Virus record (IMG/VR): IMGVR_UViG_3300008450_000243
Span: 1-32,412 of that record
Length of the DNA stretch: 32,412 nt
Origin: a virus
Reading direction: 5' to 3' (one strand)
The position numbers and the translations under genes are program-made. The notes below the pieces were generated by a model that ran no database searches, was not told the DNA's origin, and worked only from the letters and a program-made list of their open reading frames with translations. Below, one piece after another: positions 1 to 6,173 of the stretch. Within the stretch, counting starts at the first letter, position 1; the number at the start of each line of letters is the position of its first letter.

Positions 1-2
1 AC

Positions 3-32
3 TATAGTACTATAATTATATAATTATATAAT
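3..32. repeat. Two adjacent AT palindromes
   Basis: TATAGTACTATA (3-14) is a perfect 12-bp palindrome. ATTATATAATTATATAAT (15-32) is a perfect 18-bp palindrome directly next to it. Both are pure or nearly pure A/T. Such elements fit protein-binding or DNA-unwinding sites. Chance is a real alternative at this base composition, although the adjacency is striking. Confidence 0.6.
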
Positions 33-44
33 AATAATTAAACA

Positions 45-115
45 CCGAGCATGGTGAAGAATGAACCATGCGAGGGGTAGGCATAGTTTATAATTAAGAA
101 TCCTACCCCGAGCAT
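45..115. repeat. Double hairpin flanked by CCGAGCAT repeats
   Basis: GCATGGT (49-55) pairs with ACCATGC (65-71). GGGGTAGG (74-81) pairs with CCTACCCC (102-109). The octamer CCGAGCAT occurs at both edges, at 45-52 and 108-115. Two GC-rich stems in an AT-rich background suggest a folded RNA or a DNA recognition structure. There is no T-run after the second stem, so it is not a typical terminator. Confidence 0.55.
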
Positions 116-148
116 ACAGTTTAGTCGTTACACGATGTCAAGAGTCCG

Positions 149-178
149 ATCTCTAGAATTTCTATGAGATAATTTTTA
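149..178 (+). terminator. Weak hairpin followed by T-run
   Basis: ATCTCTAGA (149-157) pairs with TCTATGAGAT (161-170) around a 3-base loop with one bulged T. It is followed by AATTTTTAG. The shape is that of a rho-independent terminator, but the stem is AT-rich. It could end a short leader RNA transcribed from further left. Confidence 0.35.
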
Positions 179-192
179 GTCTTAATGCAACC

Positions 193-242
193 TAAGAGCT
201 CTGATGGTAACCCCCTGGGTACCGTCTAAGACAACACTCTTA
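193..242. ncRNA. Candidate folded RNA element
   Basis: An outer stem TAAGAG (193-198) / CTCTTA (237-242) encloses an inner stem. In the inner stem, 203-213 pairs with GGGTACCGTC (217-226), with one bulged A and one G-T wobble around a CCT loop. The nested pairing over 50 bases is well above background here. It is not a tRNA: the arms and the T-loop consensus are missing. Function unknown. Confidence 0.45.
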
Positions 243-249
243 CTAACTA

Positions 250-284
250 ACAACAATAATTATCCCCCAGTAGAATATTGTTGT
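250..284. repeat. 9-bp perfect inverted repeat
   Basis: ACAACAATA (250-258) and TATTGTTGT (276-284) are perfect reverse complements around a 17-base loop containing a CCCCC run (264-268). It is the next hairpin in the series that fills this region. Confidence 0.5.
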
Positions 285-464
285 AATAAAACCAAGCAAT
301 ACTAACCACATCTAACTCATTGATATAAATCACATTACATATTTCAACCTTGTCAAACCCATTATCTTTTGTAACCCGCTCTCTATTCACCATCCTAAGA
401 CCGCTTACGCGGCCATGTTACCGCGCTCAATCGCCGCTAGGGCTCACACACTCAATTCATTTTA

Positions 465-533
465 TCACATGGTCAAGACCTTCCACTTCGTTCCAGCGAG
501 AAACGCTTCGCGTTTGTCTTGACTATCATGTGA
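465..533. ncRNA. Long compound hairpin upstream of first gene
   Basis: TCACATG (465-471) pairs with CATGTGA (527-533), and TCAAGAC (473-479) pairs with GTCTTGA (516-522), with a small internal loop of g versus ctat. Stacked directly against this stem is a tight hairpin, AAACGC (501-506), loop TTC, GCGTTT (510-515). The whole is a roughly 69-base compact fold about 60 bases before the first gene. It could be a structured leader, a processing site or a small RNA. Confidence 0.5.
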
Positions 534-544
534 ACAATAAATTT

Positions 545-563
545 CGAGTGTGTAAAACACTCG
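545..563 (+). repeat. Leader hairpin before first gene
   Basis: CGAGTGT (545-551) and ACACTCG (557-563) form a perfect 7-bp stem with loop GTAAA. It sits about 23 bases upstream of the AGGAGT ribosome binding site of the gene starting at 596. There is no T-run. It may stabilise the 5' end of the mRNA. Confidence 0.45.
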
Positions 564-595
564 TAGTAAACATTTTAATTTTACAGGAGTATATC

Positions 596-745
596 ATGAA
601 ATCTTATTCAATAGATCCAAAACAATTCTATCTATTCAATGAATGGAACTTCGACGATATGGAAGCTGATGATTACGAAGAAGCTTATTTCAGCTATCTT
701 CTTGACCATATTGAAGAAGCATATGACAATGATTACGAGTTCTAA
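596..745 (+). CDS. Small acidic early protein, unknown
   Basis: A 49-residue protein beginning MKSYSIDPKQ. The start is set by CAGGAGT at 585-590, a few bases before the ATG; the frame stays open further upstream but lacks a start signal there. It is strongly acidic and aromatic (clusters such as DDMEADDYEEAY), without cysteines, membrane segments or known motifs. It is followed at once by a strong terminator hairpin. Small acidic proteins encoded first in phage genomes often bind or inhibit host proteins, or mimic DNA, but nothing here proves that. Function unknown. Confidence 0.7.
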   Translation: MKSYSIDPKQFYLFNEWNFDDMEADDYEEAYFSYLLDHIEEAYDNDYEF

Positions 746-759
746 CGCTACAAAAAATA

Positions 760-789
760 GTCCCTTCTTTTGTGAAGGGACATATTTTT
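760..789 (+). terminator. Rho-independent terminator
   Basis: GTCCCTTC (760-767) and GAAGGGAC (774-781) form a perfect 8-bp stem with loop TTTTGT, followed by ATATTTTT. An A-run precedes the stem, so it may also work in reverse. It lies between two early genes on the same strand. Confidence 0.8.
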
Positions 790-825
790 CTTCGAAAATT
801 CTCAATTATATAAGGAAATTATATT

Positions 826-1161
826 ATGGCAACAACTAAAAAAGTTTATTCAGGTCCTAAATTTGATTTTGATTCATTCAACAATCTTACTAAAAACCAA
901 CCAGTTGGAACTCGTTTGTTCCTAGCTGAACAGCTCATTCGTGACATCAAGACAGCTTACGATGACAACGACAATCCTAACTTTGACGCAGCTCGTAAAT
1001 TATTACGCGATGTCAAAGAATTACGCATCGCACACAAAGCACAAGTTGCTCAGTATATGCAAGAGCGTGACGCTTATGCTGACAATCGTGGTCCTGCTGA
1101 GTTAGCTTACAAACAAGAAACATCATCAGCTGACTATGGTCGTAACGACGCAACAGCTTAA
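826..1161 (+). CDS. Conserved-looking early phage protein, unknown
   Basis: A 111-residue hydrophilic protein starting MATTKKVYSG, with AAGGAAATT before the ATG. The middle (about residues 30-85) is predicted helical and charged, with heptad-like stretches such as RKLLRDVKELRIAHKAQVAQ. There is no membrane segment and no cysteine. Base composition is more GC-rich and codon choice more host-like (many CGT, GCT and AAC codons) than in its neighbours, suggesting high expression. It is flanked by terminator hairpins on both sides. I do not recognise the family. Confidence 0.8.
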   Translation: MATTKKVYSGPKFDFDSFNNLTKNQPVGTRLFLAEQLIRDIKTAYDDNDNPNFDAARKLLRDVKELRIAHKAQVAQYMQERDAYADNRGPAELAYKQETSSADYGRNDATA

Positions 1162-1172
1162 CTTTATCAATC

Positions 1173-1201
1173 GGCAGGGCTTCGGCTCTGCCTTTCTTTT
1201 T
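1173..1201 (+). terminator. Rho-independent terminator with TTCG loop
   Basis: GGCAGGGC (1173-1180) pairs with GCTCTGCC (1185-1192), with one G-T wobble, around a TTCG tetraloop. It is followed by TTTCTTTTT. This is a textbook intrinsic terminator directly after the 826-1161 gene. Confidence 0.9.
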
Positions 1202-1212
1202 AGGAGTCTCAA

Positions 1213-1386
1213 ATGTATTATAAATTGTATAATCCATCTACTAATGCTACAATGTTTTATCCTGAATTATCTGATTGGTTATTCTACAAAGGTTGGCGTA
1301 TTGAGCGTGAAGCTAAAGCTTCCGAAGTTGACCCATTCGAGATTGATGCTGTCGAATATGACATGATGCAAGAGTTATTCGAATAA
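1213..1386 (+). CDS. Small acidic protein, unknown
   Basis: A 57-residue protein starting MYYKLYNPST, with TAGGAGT (1201-1207) as the ribosome binding site. That site lies partly within the T-run of the preceding terminator. The protein is rich in aromatic and acidic residues and ends in an acidic stretch (EYDMMQELFE). It has no recognisable domain. A TTCG hairpin follows the stop codon. Confidence 0.7.
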   Translation: MYYKLYNPSTNATMFYPELSDWLFYKGWRIEREAKASEVDPFEIDAVEYDMMQELFE

Positions 1387-1392
1387 CTATTT

Positions 1393-1406
1393 CGCCCTTC
1401 GGGGCG
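1393..1406 (+). terminator. TTCG hairpin, no clear T-tail
   Basis: CGCCC (1393-1397), loop TTCG, GGGCG (1402-1406): a very stable small hairpin directly after a stop codon. No uridine run follows, so it may be an mRNA 3'-end stabiliser or a processing site rather than a true terminator. Confidence 0.5.
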
Positions 1407-1465
1407 GTCGGTCATAATCAGCTAAGATATCTGCAAACTTTTTAACTATGTGAACGGAGTGAACT

Positions 1466-1636
1466 ATGTGTGATAATCGTTGTGAATTTGAACAACAAGT
1501 AAATGAAGAAGCTCATTATTATCATGTCTTAAATGATTTTGAAGAGCTTCTTACAAGATACGGTGCCCGTAAAGTATTCGGTGATCTTGGCACCGAATTT
1601 ATTCTAAAAATTACCAGGGAATTATCAAATGAATAA
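1466..1636 (+). CDS. Small protein, unknown
   Basis: A 56-residue protein starting MCDNRCEFEQ, with CGGAGTG ahead of the ATG. The N-terminus has a Cys-x3-Cys pair, too short by itself for a zinc site. The rest is helical and acidic (NDFEELLTRYGARKVFGDLG). It overlaps the next small gene by 8 bases, suggesting translational coupling. Function unknown. Confidence 0.65.
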   Translation: MCDNRCEFEQQVNEEAHYYHVLNDFEELLTRYGARKVFGDLGTEFILKITRELSNE

Positions 1637-1733
1637 TAAAAATTATTGGGTTAATTATTATCTTTACAAAGCACATTGTCAGATGTTACAATATGCTTTA
1701 TCGTTAAGAAGAGAAGGTCGTTATGAAACTTGA
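1629..1733 (+). CDS. Very small protein, unknown
   Basis: A 34-residue frame starting MNNKNYWVNYYLYK. AGGGA lies about 9 bases before the ATG. It overlaps the upstream gene by 8 bases and the downstream gene by 11, the usual pattern of coupled phage genes. It is rich in Tyr and Asn at the start and basic at the end (SLRRE). Length alone does not prove it; the ribosome binding site and the tiling between neighbours are the support. Confidence 0.5.
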   Translation: MNNKNYWVNYYLYKAHCQMLQYALSLRREGRYET

Positions 1734-1947
1734 AGATATTATTTATGCTCATAATACATCTGTAAAAGAATTTATGGATGGTGGTGAACTTGAATGGGAT
1801 TTATATACTGACTTGTATGATTACTATACAAGTAAAAATCAATTGTCTTATGCTGCTCATAAAGCAATTGATGTAGATCCAATTCAAGAAGTTAGCAGTC
1901 TTTTCGCAGAAGATTGCAGAAGTTTAGGTATTTCATACTGTGAATAA
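1723..1947 (+). CDS. Small acidic protein, unknown
   Basis: A 74-residue protein starting MKLEDIIYAH, with AAGAGAAGG before the ATG. It is predicted mostly helical and acidic, with aromatic residues spread through it (WDLYTDLYDYYTSK at about 26-39), and ends in CRSLGISYCE. There is no membrane segment. It lies in a run of coupled small genes and has no recognisable family. Confidence 0.75.
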   Translation: MKLEDIIYAHNTSVKEFMDGGELEWDLYTDLYDYYTSKNQLSYAAHKAIDVDPIQEVSSLFAEDCRSLGISYCE

Positions 1948-1961
1948 CAAGGAGAAGAGAT

Positions 1962-2120
1962 ATGCCAGAAATTGATCATGATTGGGATAAAATCCAAAAG
2001 TATAGACCTAAATATGACTTCTTTGACAAAATTGTCATGGGAATTATACTTATCACTTTAGGTTTTTGTAGTGCAGCTTTACTATTAGCTGTAATAAATA
2101 ATCCTAGATTTTGTATATGA
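1962..2120 (+). CDS. Small single-pass membrane protein
   Basis: A 52-residue protein starting MPEIDHDWDK, with AAGGAGA 6 bases before the ATG. A charged N-terminal half (1-24) is followed by one hydrophobic segment at about 25-45 (VMGIILITLGFCSAALLLAV) and a short tail. This is a single transmembrane helix without a signal cleavage site. It could be an inner-membrane effector or a holin-like protein, but its place among early genes argues against lysis. Function unknown. Confidence 0.65.
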   Translation: MPEIDHDWDKIQKYRPKYDFFDKIVMGIILITLGFCSAALLLAVINNPRFCI

Positions 2121-2121
2121 C

Positions 2122-2163
2122 GCCATACGATTGCAACACTAGTGTGTGTTTGCAATCTATGGC
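2122..2163. repeat. 14-bp stem hairpin after small membrane gene
   Basis: GCCATA (2122-2127) plus GATTGCAA (2129-2136) pairs with TTGCAATC (2150-2157) plus TATGGC (2158-2163), with one bulged C. The loop contains the palindrome ACACTAGTGT. No T-run follows. It is a candidate mRNA processing, termination or binding element. Confidence 0.6.
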
Positions 2164-2177
2164 TTGCAAAACATTCT

Positions 2178-2205
2178 TATAGTATATTCAAACGAGTATA
2201 CTATA
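2178..2205. promoter_or_regulatory. Inverted repeat TATAGTATA-N10-TATACTATA
   Basis: TATAGTATA (2178-2186) and TATACTATA (2197-2205) are perfect 9-bp inverted repeats spaced by 10 bases. They sit just upstream of the operon that begins at 2237. The spacing suits binding of a dimeric regulator. The same 9-mer occurs in the pqqA promoter (6544-6552). Regulatory function is inference. Confidence 0.45.
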
Positions 2206-2236
2206 TGGGTAATTTTGCCCGTAATCAAGGAGTCAA

Positions 2237-2419
2237 ATGATGTTAGCATTCAGATACATCTCACGCAATTTCTTTGATGTCTTTTGGGGAGATGGTTGGG
2301 ATAACTGTGCAAGAGTCAAACGAACTCGTGATAATGAGTTTGTTATTGTTCGTGCATACAAGAAACCACCAAAAGATTTTGTTAAACTTTTAAAGGAATC
2401 AAAACATGAAGCCATATAG
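2237..2419 (+). CDS. Small basic protein, unknown
   Basis: A 60-residue protein starting MMLAFRYISR, with CAAGGAGT before the ATG. It is basic and aromatic (FFDVFWGDGWDN, then RVKRTRDNEFVIVRAYKKPPKDFVK), looks like a compact beta/alpha fold and has no membrane helix. It overlaps the amidoligase gene by 14 bases, so it is the first gene of that operon and is probably co-translated with it. I do not recognise the family. An antiparallel frame of similar length lacks a ribosome binding site. Confidence 0.7.
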   Translation: MMLAFRYISRNFFDVFWGDGWDNCARVKRTRDNEFVIVRAYKKPPKDFVKLLKESKHEAI

Positions 2420-3968
2420 TTTTGCTGAATTTAATAAACGCTTTAATATGTTTGGATGGTTACATCCTGACATTCGTCAAACATATTGGACCAAAGAAGA
2501 TACTGATTGGGATTACGAAACGCAATCAACAATTCGTAAAACCTATACGCTATCTACAATTTGGTACAATGATGTGCGTTTAATACAGTTTTATACCAAT
2601 GACGATGGTAATGGTCATAGAAAACTAACTTGTTATAATGTTTATCGTGAACATGCGAAACAAGTAGGTCTTACAACCCATCAAAGTTATAGATGTAATG
2701 CATCTACAATTATGGATGCGTTGTATTATCGTGTTAATGCACCTAATTACTATAACAAAAATGGTACACTCAAGAAAGGTTTTTGGAGTGCTTTAGTAAG
2801 ACGACTAAGATCTAATGCTTTACGATCCAGTTGGGTTACACAACACATGTTGCATGAAGGTATTAGGATTGCTGAAGCTAACTATCCTGGTGCTAATTAT
2901 GAAACTATAGAAAACTATCTTGAATCTAAAAATGTACCATCATGGTCTTATTACAAAGACTTCTTAACTCGTGAGTTTCACATTGATGGTGAACAAAGAC
3001 GAGTAAGACTTGGTACTAATGGTTGGGTACAAGTTCATAAAACTACTGATCCAAGATCTTATGGGTATACTTACAATGAACGCAATGATATTTGGTTAAC
3101 ATCTATTCAATTCTATCATGATGGTCATGTATATAATCGTGATGAAGTAGACATTGTAGAATGTAGAACATGTGGTACTGAAACAGTATCTGAACTTTGT
3201 ATTGATGGTGTATGTCATCACTGTCTTGATGCTAGTTACAAAATACATAACTATTCTACTCGTGTAGAAAGTATGCTTAAGTTCAAAGCTACACGCGTTA
3301 GACCTAACACTGTGTATCTTGGTTGTGAACTTGAGTATGAAACAACCAATCGTAACAAAGCACAACTTGGTGTTGGTAAGTTACTACATGGTCATGCTCT
3401 TATGAAATCAGATGGTTCAATTCGTAATGGTTTTGAGATTGTAACATGTCCTGCTACATTGGACATTCATTTACAAGTATTCAAATCATTCTTTGATAAC
3501 TTACCACCTGATCTTAAAGTAGAAAAGAATGTAGGTATGCATGTTCATATCAGTCGGAAACCCTTGAGCCAGTTGACTCTTGGTAAGTTGACTGAGTTTC
3601 TTAATCGTCAAGATAATAAACAATTCATTGCACATATTGCAGGTCGCATAGATAATAGCTATGCTCGTATGAGTAATGAACGCACAGTTACATTTCCCTG
3701 GCGTAACAAACATGGTGGTGATAGATACAATGCACTCAATCTAAACAATCAGAATACTGTAGAAGTTAGGTTGTTTGCAACACCAATGAACTACAAGGAA
3801 TTTGCAAGTCGTATTCAGTTTGTTCAAGCACTTGTAGATTACTGTAGTCCTGCTCAATCTAGTGAGTCGTTAAAGAAACAAACTCACTATGAAGCATTTA
3901 TGCATTGGTTATCTCAACGAAGAAGGATGTTCCCAGAACTTAGTTATCATTTGAAGGAGTTTGTATAA
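2406..3968 (+). CDS. Amidoligase-family enzyme with zinc ribbon
   Basis: The 520-residue protein has three parts. Residues 1-250 are an uncharacterised N-terminal region. A four-cysteine zinc ribbon follows (C253, C256, C270, C273). The C-terminal domain, about 300-500, carries the COOH-NH2 ligase (amidoligase) signatures: GCELEYE (306-312), KSDGSI (334-339), GFEIVTCP (342-349), MHVHIS (378-383), YNALNL (441-446) and VEVRLF (452-457). Amidoligases share the glutamine synthetase fold and use ATP to form amide bonds. The GATase II and ATP-grasp genes follow directly (stop/start overlap TAATG), so the three probably act in one pathway. Substrate unknown. The start has AAAGGAA upstream. Confidence 0.85.
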   Translation: MKPYSFAEFNKRFNMFGWLHPDIRQTYWTKEDTDWDYETQSTIRKTYTLSTIWYNDVRLIQFYTNDDGNGHRKLTCYNVYREHAKQVGLTTHQSYRCNASTIMDALYYRVNAPNYYNKNGTLKKGFWSALVRRLRSNALRSSWVTQHMLHEGIRIAEANYPGANYETIENYLESKNVPSWSYYKDFLTREFHIDGEQRRVRLGTNGWVQVHKTTDPRSYGYTYNERNDIWLTSIQFYHDGHVYNRDEVDIVECRTCGTETVSELCIDGVCHHCLDASYKIHNYSTRVESMLKFKATRVRPNTVYLGCELEYETTNRNKAQLGVGKLLHGHALMKSDGSIRNGFEIVTCPATLDIHLQVFKSFFDNLPPDLKVEKNVGMHVHISRKPLSQLTLGKLTEFLNRQDNKQFIAHIAGRIDNSYARMSNERTVTFPWRNKHGGDRYNALNLNNQNTVEVRLFATPMNYKEFASRIQFVQALVDYCSPAQSSESLKKQTHYEAFMHWLSQRRRMFPELSYHLKEFV

Positions 3969-4906
3969 TGTGTATCGCAATCTATAAACCAGAAGGTAAA
4001 GTAATATCACTAGCAACACTTAAAGAATGTTATACATCTAATCCAGATGGTGCTGGATTTATGTATGCAGAAAACAAGAAACTACATATTGAAAAAGGTT
4101 TCTTCAGCTTTCAATCTTTCTATGATGCATTTAAGAAACATGAAAGCAAACAAACAGTAATTCATTTTAGGATTAAAACACATGGTAAAATTGATACAGC
4201 AAATTGTCATCCCTTTGCAGTTAATAATGCAATTGGCTTTGTCCACAATGGCGTTATTAGTGGGCTTGGTGACGCTGACTTCAGTGATACTGTTAGGTTC
4301 AATGAAACAATTCTTCGTCCTCTTGTTAATAAGTGGGGTAATCTTGCTCTCTTTCAAGATCCTATTGTAAACTTACTAGAGTCTAGAATTGGTTATAGTA
4401 AGCTTGTCTTCCTTGATAGACATGGTAATCATAAGATTATGAATGAAGGTAAGGGTGTGTGGGATGATGGTGTATGGTTCTCTAACACAAGCTACAAACC
4501 TTATGTTGCACCAGCAACTACAAGTGTTAGTGGTTGGGATGATCTTGAATATGATTGGCGTAAGTCTAAATCATATACACCGTATTGGTATACTAAAAAT
4601 GTAGCACCAATTAAAAAGAAATCAACAATCGAAATGGGTGATGTTGTAGAATTACTCGAAGATATTGCTGATCCTGGTACACAAAAAGTTCATGAGACTG
4701 GTACAATCTTTGAAGTTGTTGGTGTTAACCAAGACTTTACTTGTGATCTCATGACTGAATCTGATATTGAAGGTGACAATGATGAGTATGATTTTCTTTA
4801 CAATGTACCATTTCATTCTCTTGAACTTCTTGAAGATGAAGATCCTGTAGGTAAACCAGCATATCATAACTATGCATCACCTTATTTATTGAAAGGATCT
4901 AAATGA
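3968..4906 (+). CDS. Class II glutamine amidotransferase-like protein
   Basis: A 312-residue protein with the N-terminal nucleophile hydrolase pattern of class II glutamine amidotransferases: Cys2 directly after the initiator Met, NPDGAG (25-30), R68 with THG (71-73), NCHPF (79-83) and HNG (93-95). Such domains release ammonia from glutamine or act on related amides. The domain ends near residue 170. The C-terminal part is acidic with no recognised fold and may bind partners. The context between amidoligase and ATP-grasp genes suggests it supplies ammonia or trims gamma-glutamyl-type bonds in the same pathway. It overlaps both neighbours by 1-4 bases. Confidence 0.85.
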   Translation: MCIAIYKPEGKVISLATLKECYTSNPDGAGFMYAENKKLHIEKGFFSFQSFYDAFKKHESKQTVIHFRIKTHGKIDTANCHPFAVNNAIGFVHNGVISGLGDADFSDTVRFNETILRPLVNKWGNLALFQDPIVNLLESRIGYSKLVFLDRHGNHKIMNEGKGVWDDGVWFSNTSYKPYVAPATTSVSGWDDLEYDWRKSKSYTPYWYTKNVAPIKKKSTIEMGDVVELLEDIADPGTQKVHETGTIFEVVGVNQDFTCDLMTESDIEGDNDEYDFLYNVPFHSLELLEDEDPVGKPAYHNYASPYLLKGSK

Positions 4907-5658
4907 GTCTTAAGTTATTTCCTTACAAAGCTGGAAGTATATCAGCTAAAAGATTGGCTAGATCCCTTGGTATTCTAAGGGTTCGGCCAACCTACAATGC
5001 TAGACGCAAAGATGTGATAATTAATTGGGGTAATAGTCATCCACCAAACTTTAGATGGATGGAACAAGACTTAAATAAACCTCATGCAATTGTAAAAGCT
5101 TGTGATAAACTTGAAACATTTAGAATATTACAAGAAGATAATGACTTTAAACATTGTCCTAAATGGACTTATGATAAAAATAAAGCTGCTAATTGGATTA
5201 ATGAAGGTGAAATAATTTATTGTAGGTCTACTACTACTGGTCATAGTGGTCGTGGTATCGTTATTGCTAGTTCAATTGATGAGCTAATTGATGCACCTTT
5301 ATATACTGTTAAGACTAAACATCGTGACGAATATCGTGTTCATATTTTTAAAGGAGAAGTGTTAGATGTACAAAAGAAAAAGAAAAGACTTGGATTTAAT
5401 GGAACTTCTTCAGGTATTCGTAATCATTCTAGTGGGTGGGTATATGCTAGAAGTGATGTTGCAATTCCTGATATGCTATGCACCATTGCTATGGAAGCTG
5501 TTCTTCTTTTAGGTTTAGACTTTGGTGCAGTAGATATAGGTCACAAAGTTAATGAAAATAAATTCTTTGTGTTCGAAGTTAACACTGCACCAGGTCTTGA
5601 AGGATCTACTCTTGACAAATATTCAAAAGCAATATACAATTACTATAGGAGTCTATAA
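4903..5658 (+). CDS. ATP-grasp ligase
   Basis: A 251-residue ATP-grasp protein. Visible elements are the glycine-rich loop TGHSGRGIVIA (112-122), the EYRVHIF strand (143-149), basic residues KKKKR (158-162), D211 in FGAVDIG, and the metal-binding FEVNTAPG (224-231) with E225 and N227. ATP-grasp enzymes join a carboxylate to an amine or thiol through an acylphosphate; those with this C-terminal E-x-N-T-x-P-G motif resemble RimK/D-Ala ligase types. It overlaps the GATase gene by ATGA and has AAAGGAT upstream. With the amidoligase it forms a likely peptide- or amide-making cassette. Product unknown. Confidence 0.85.
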   Translation: MSLKLFPYKAGSISAKRLARSLGILRVRPTYNARRKDVIINWGNSHPPNFRWMEQDLNKPHAIVKACDKLETFRILQEDNDFKHCPKWTYDKNKAANWINEGEIIYCRSTTTGHSGRGIVIASSIDELIDAPLYTVKTKHRDEYRVHIFKGEVLDVQKKKKRLGFNGTSSGIRNHSSGWVYARSDVAIPDMLCTIAMEAVLLLGLDFGAVDIGHKVNENKFFVFEVNTAPGLEGSTLDKYSKAIYNYYRSL

Positions 5659-5660
5659 TT

Positions 5661-6008
5661 ATGTCTTATGATGTTGGAAGTTTTGTATCGTTTTTTAGTA
5701 TTGATGAAAGCTTTGAAAATATTAATTTAAATCTTATAGAAGATTACATTGATGATCTTTCTTGGTATGAAATAGTATCAGTAAATAATCCTAATGATGA
5801 CTTTATTACTGTTAGATCTTTAAGTCAAGGTGAAGATATTGTTGTACTTAAAGATGAATATCAAATTCATACTAAAGAATCTTTAAGAAATTATTTAAAT
5901 GAGTTATTAAAATATAAAGAAGTTAATAAAAAGTATTATGATATATGTAAAAAAATCAATCAACTATACCGTAAACAAGAGTTTAAATTTCAAGGAGTAT
6001 ATTCTTAA
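5661..6008 (+). CDS. Protein of unknown function
   Basis: A 115-residue acidic protein starting MSYDVGSFVS, two bases after the ATP-grasp stop codon. TAGGAGTC lies inside the end of that gene. The first 75 residues look like a small beta-rich fold (WYEIVSVNNPNDDFITVRSL), and the rest is one long helix ending in a basic stretch. It has no recognised motif. Its position makes it the fifth gene of the amidoligase operon, and it overlaps the next start by 1 base. Confidence 0.75.
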   Translation: MSYDVGSFVSFFSIDESFENINLNLIEDYIDDLSWYEIVSVNNPNDDFITVRSLSQGEDIVVLKDEYQIHTKESLRNYLNELLKYKEVNKKYYDICKKINQLYRKQEFKFQGVYS

Positions 6009-6163
6009 TGACTAAGATACATGTTATATTTATTGTGGTAATGAGTGCCCTAGCTATATGGGGAACAGAAAAAGCGTTTAGTCAAATTACTACGATACTA
6101 GCACCAGATGGTTCAGTAGTAGTATGTCAAACAATGCCTAACGGTACTGTGGTTTGTGCGTAA
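6008..6163 (+). CDS. Small exported or membrane-anchored protein
   Basis: A 51-residue protein starting MTKIHVIFIV. The N-terminal 24 residues form a signal-like hydrophobic segment (VIFIVVMSALAIWGTEKAFS) with a possible AFS cleavage site. The mature part would be about 27 residues with two cysteines (VVVCQTM and TVVCA) that could form a disulfide in the periplasm. CAAGGAG lies upstream, inside the previous gene. Short secreted peptides of this type occur in marine phages; function unknown. Confidence 0.65.
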   Translation: MTKIHVIFIVVMSALAIWGTEKAFSQITTILAPDGSVVVCQTMPNGTVVCA

Positions 6164-6173
6164 AGGAATATAG

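Larger units (their letters stand above)
1..595. other. Structured noncoding region, no supported gene
   Basis: No reading frame here has both a start with a ribosome binding site and plausible composition. The long frame running into the first gene has no Shine-Dalgarno and reads as low-quality sequence before base 596. Instead there are AT palindromes at 3-32 and hairpins at 49-71, 74-109, 149-170, 193-242, 250-284, 401-412, 465-533 and 545-563. I found no tRNA T-arm motif. It precedes the + strand early genes and could be a genome end, an origin, a divergent promoter region or a noncoding RNA locus. I infer a control region but cannot decide between these. Confidence 0.6.

Noticed and set aside
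136-356. Minus-strand TTGACA boxes at 136-141 and 351-356
   Set aside because: The -35 hexamers are exact, but no acceptable -10 lies 16-18 bp downstream (best is a 3-of-6 match), so I did not annotate promoters.
401-425. tRNA-like or ribosomal-looking GC patch
   Set aside because: CCGC/GCGG pairs exist but no cloverleaf, anticodon arm or T-loop consensus could be placed on either strand.
350-595. Long N-terminal extension of the first gene
   Set aside because: The frame is open, but there is no ribosome binding site at the upstream start, the composition looks non-coding, and it crosses strong hairpins. The ATG at 596 with CAGGAGT is far better.
639-839. Frame overlapping the first gene and its terminator
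   Set aside because: It lies out of frame within a supported gene, has no ribosome binding site and reads through a terminator.
1013-1366. Frames on both strands across the second terminator
   Set aside because: Both overlap better-supported genes and the GGCAGGGC hairpin, and neither has start signals.
2233-2415. Minus-strand frame opposite the 2237-2419 gene
   Set aside because: No ribosome binding site and no downstream partner. The + strand gene has AAGGAG and is coupled to the amidoligase.
3096-4867. Several minus-strand frames under the amidoligase and GATase genes
   Set aside because: They are antisense shadows of clearly recognised enzymes, with no start signals.
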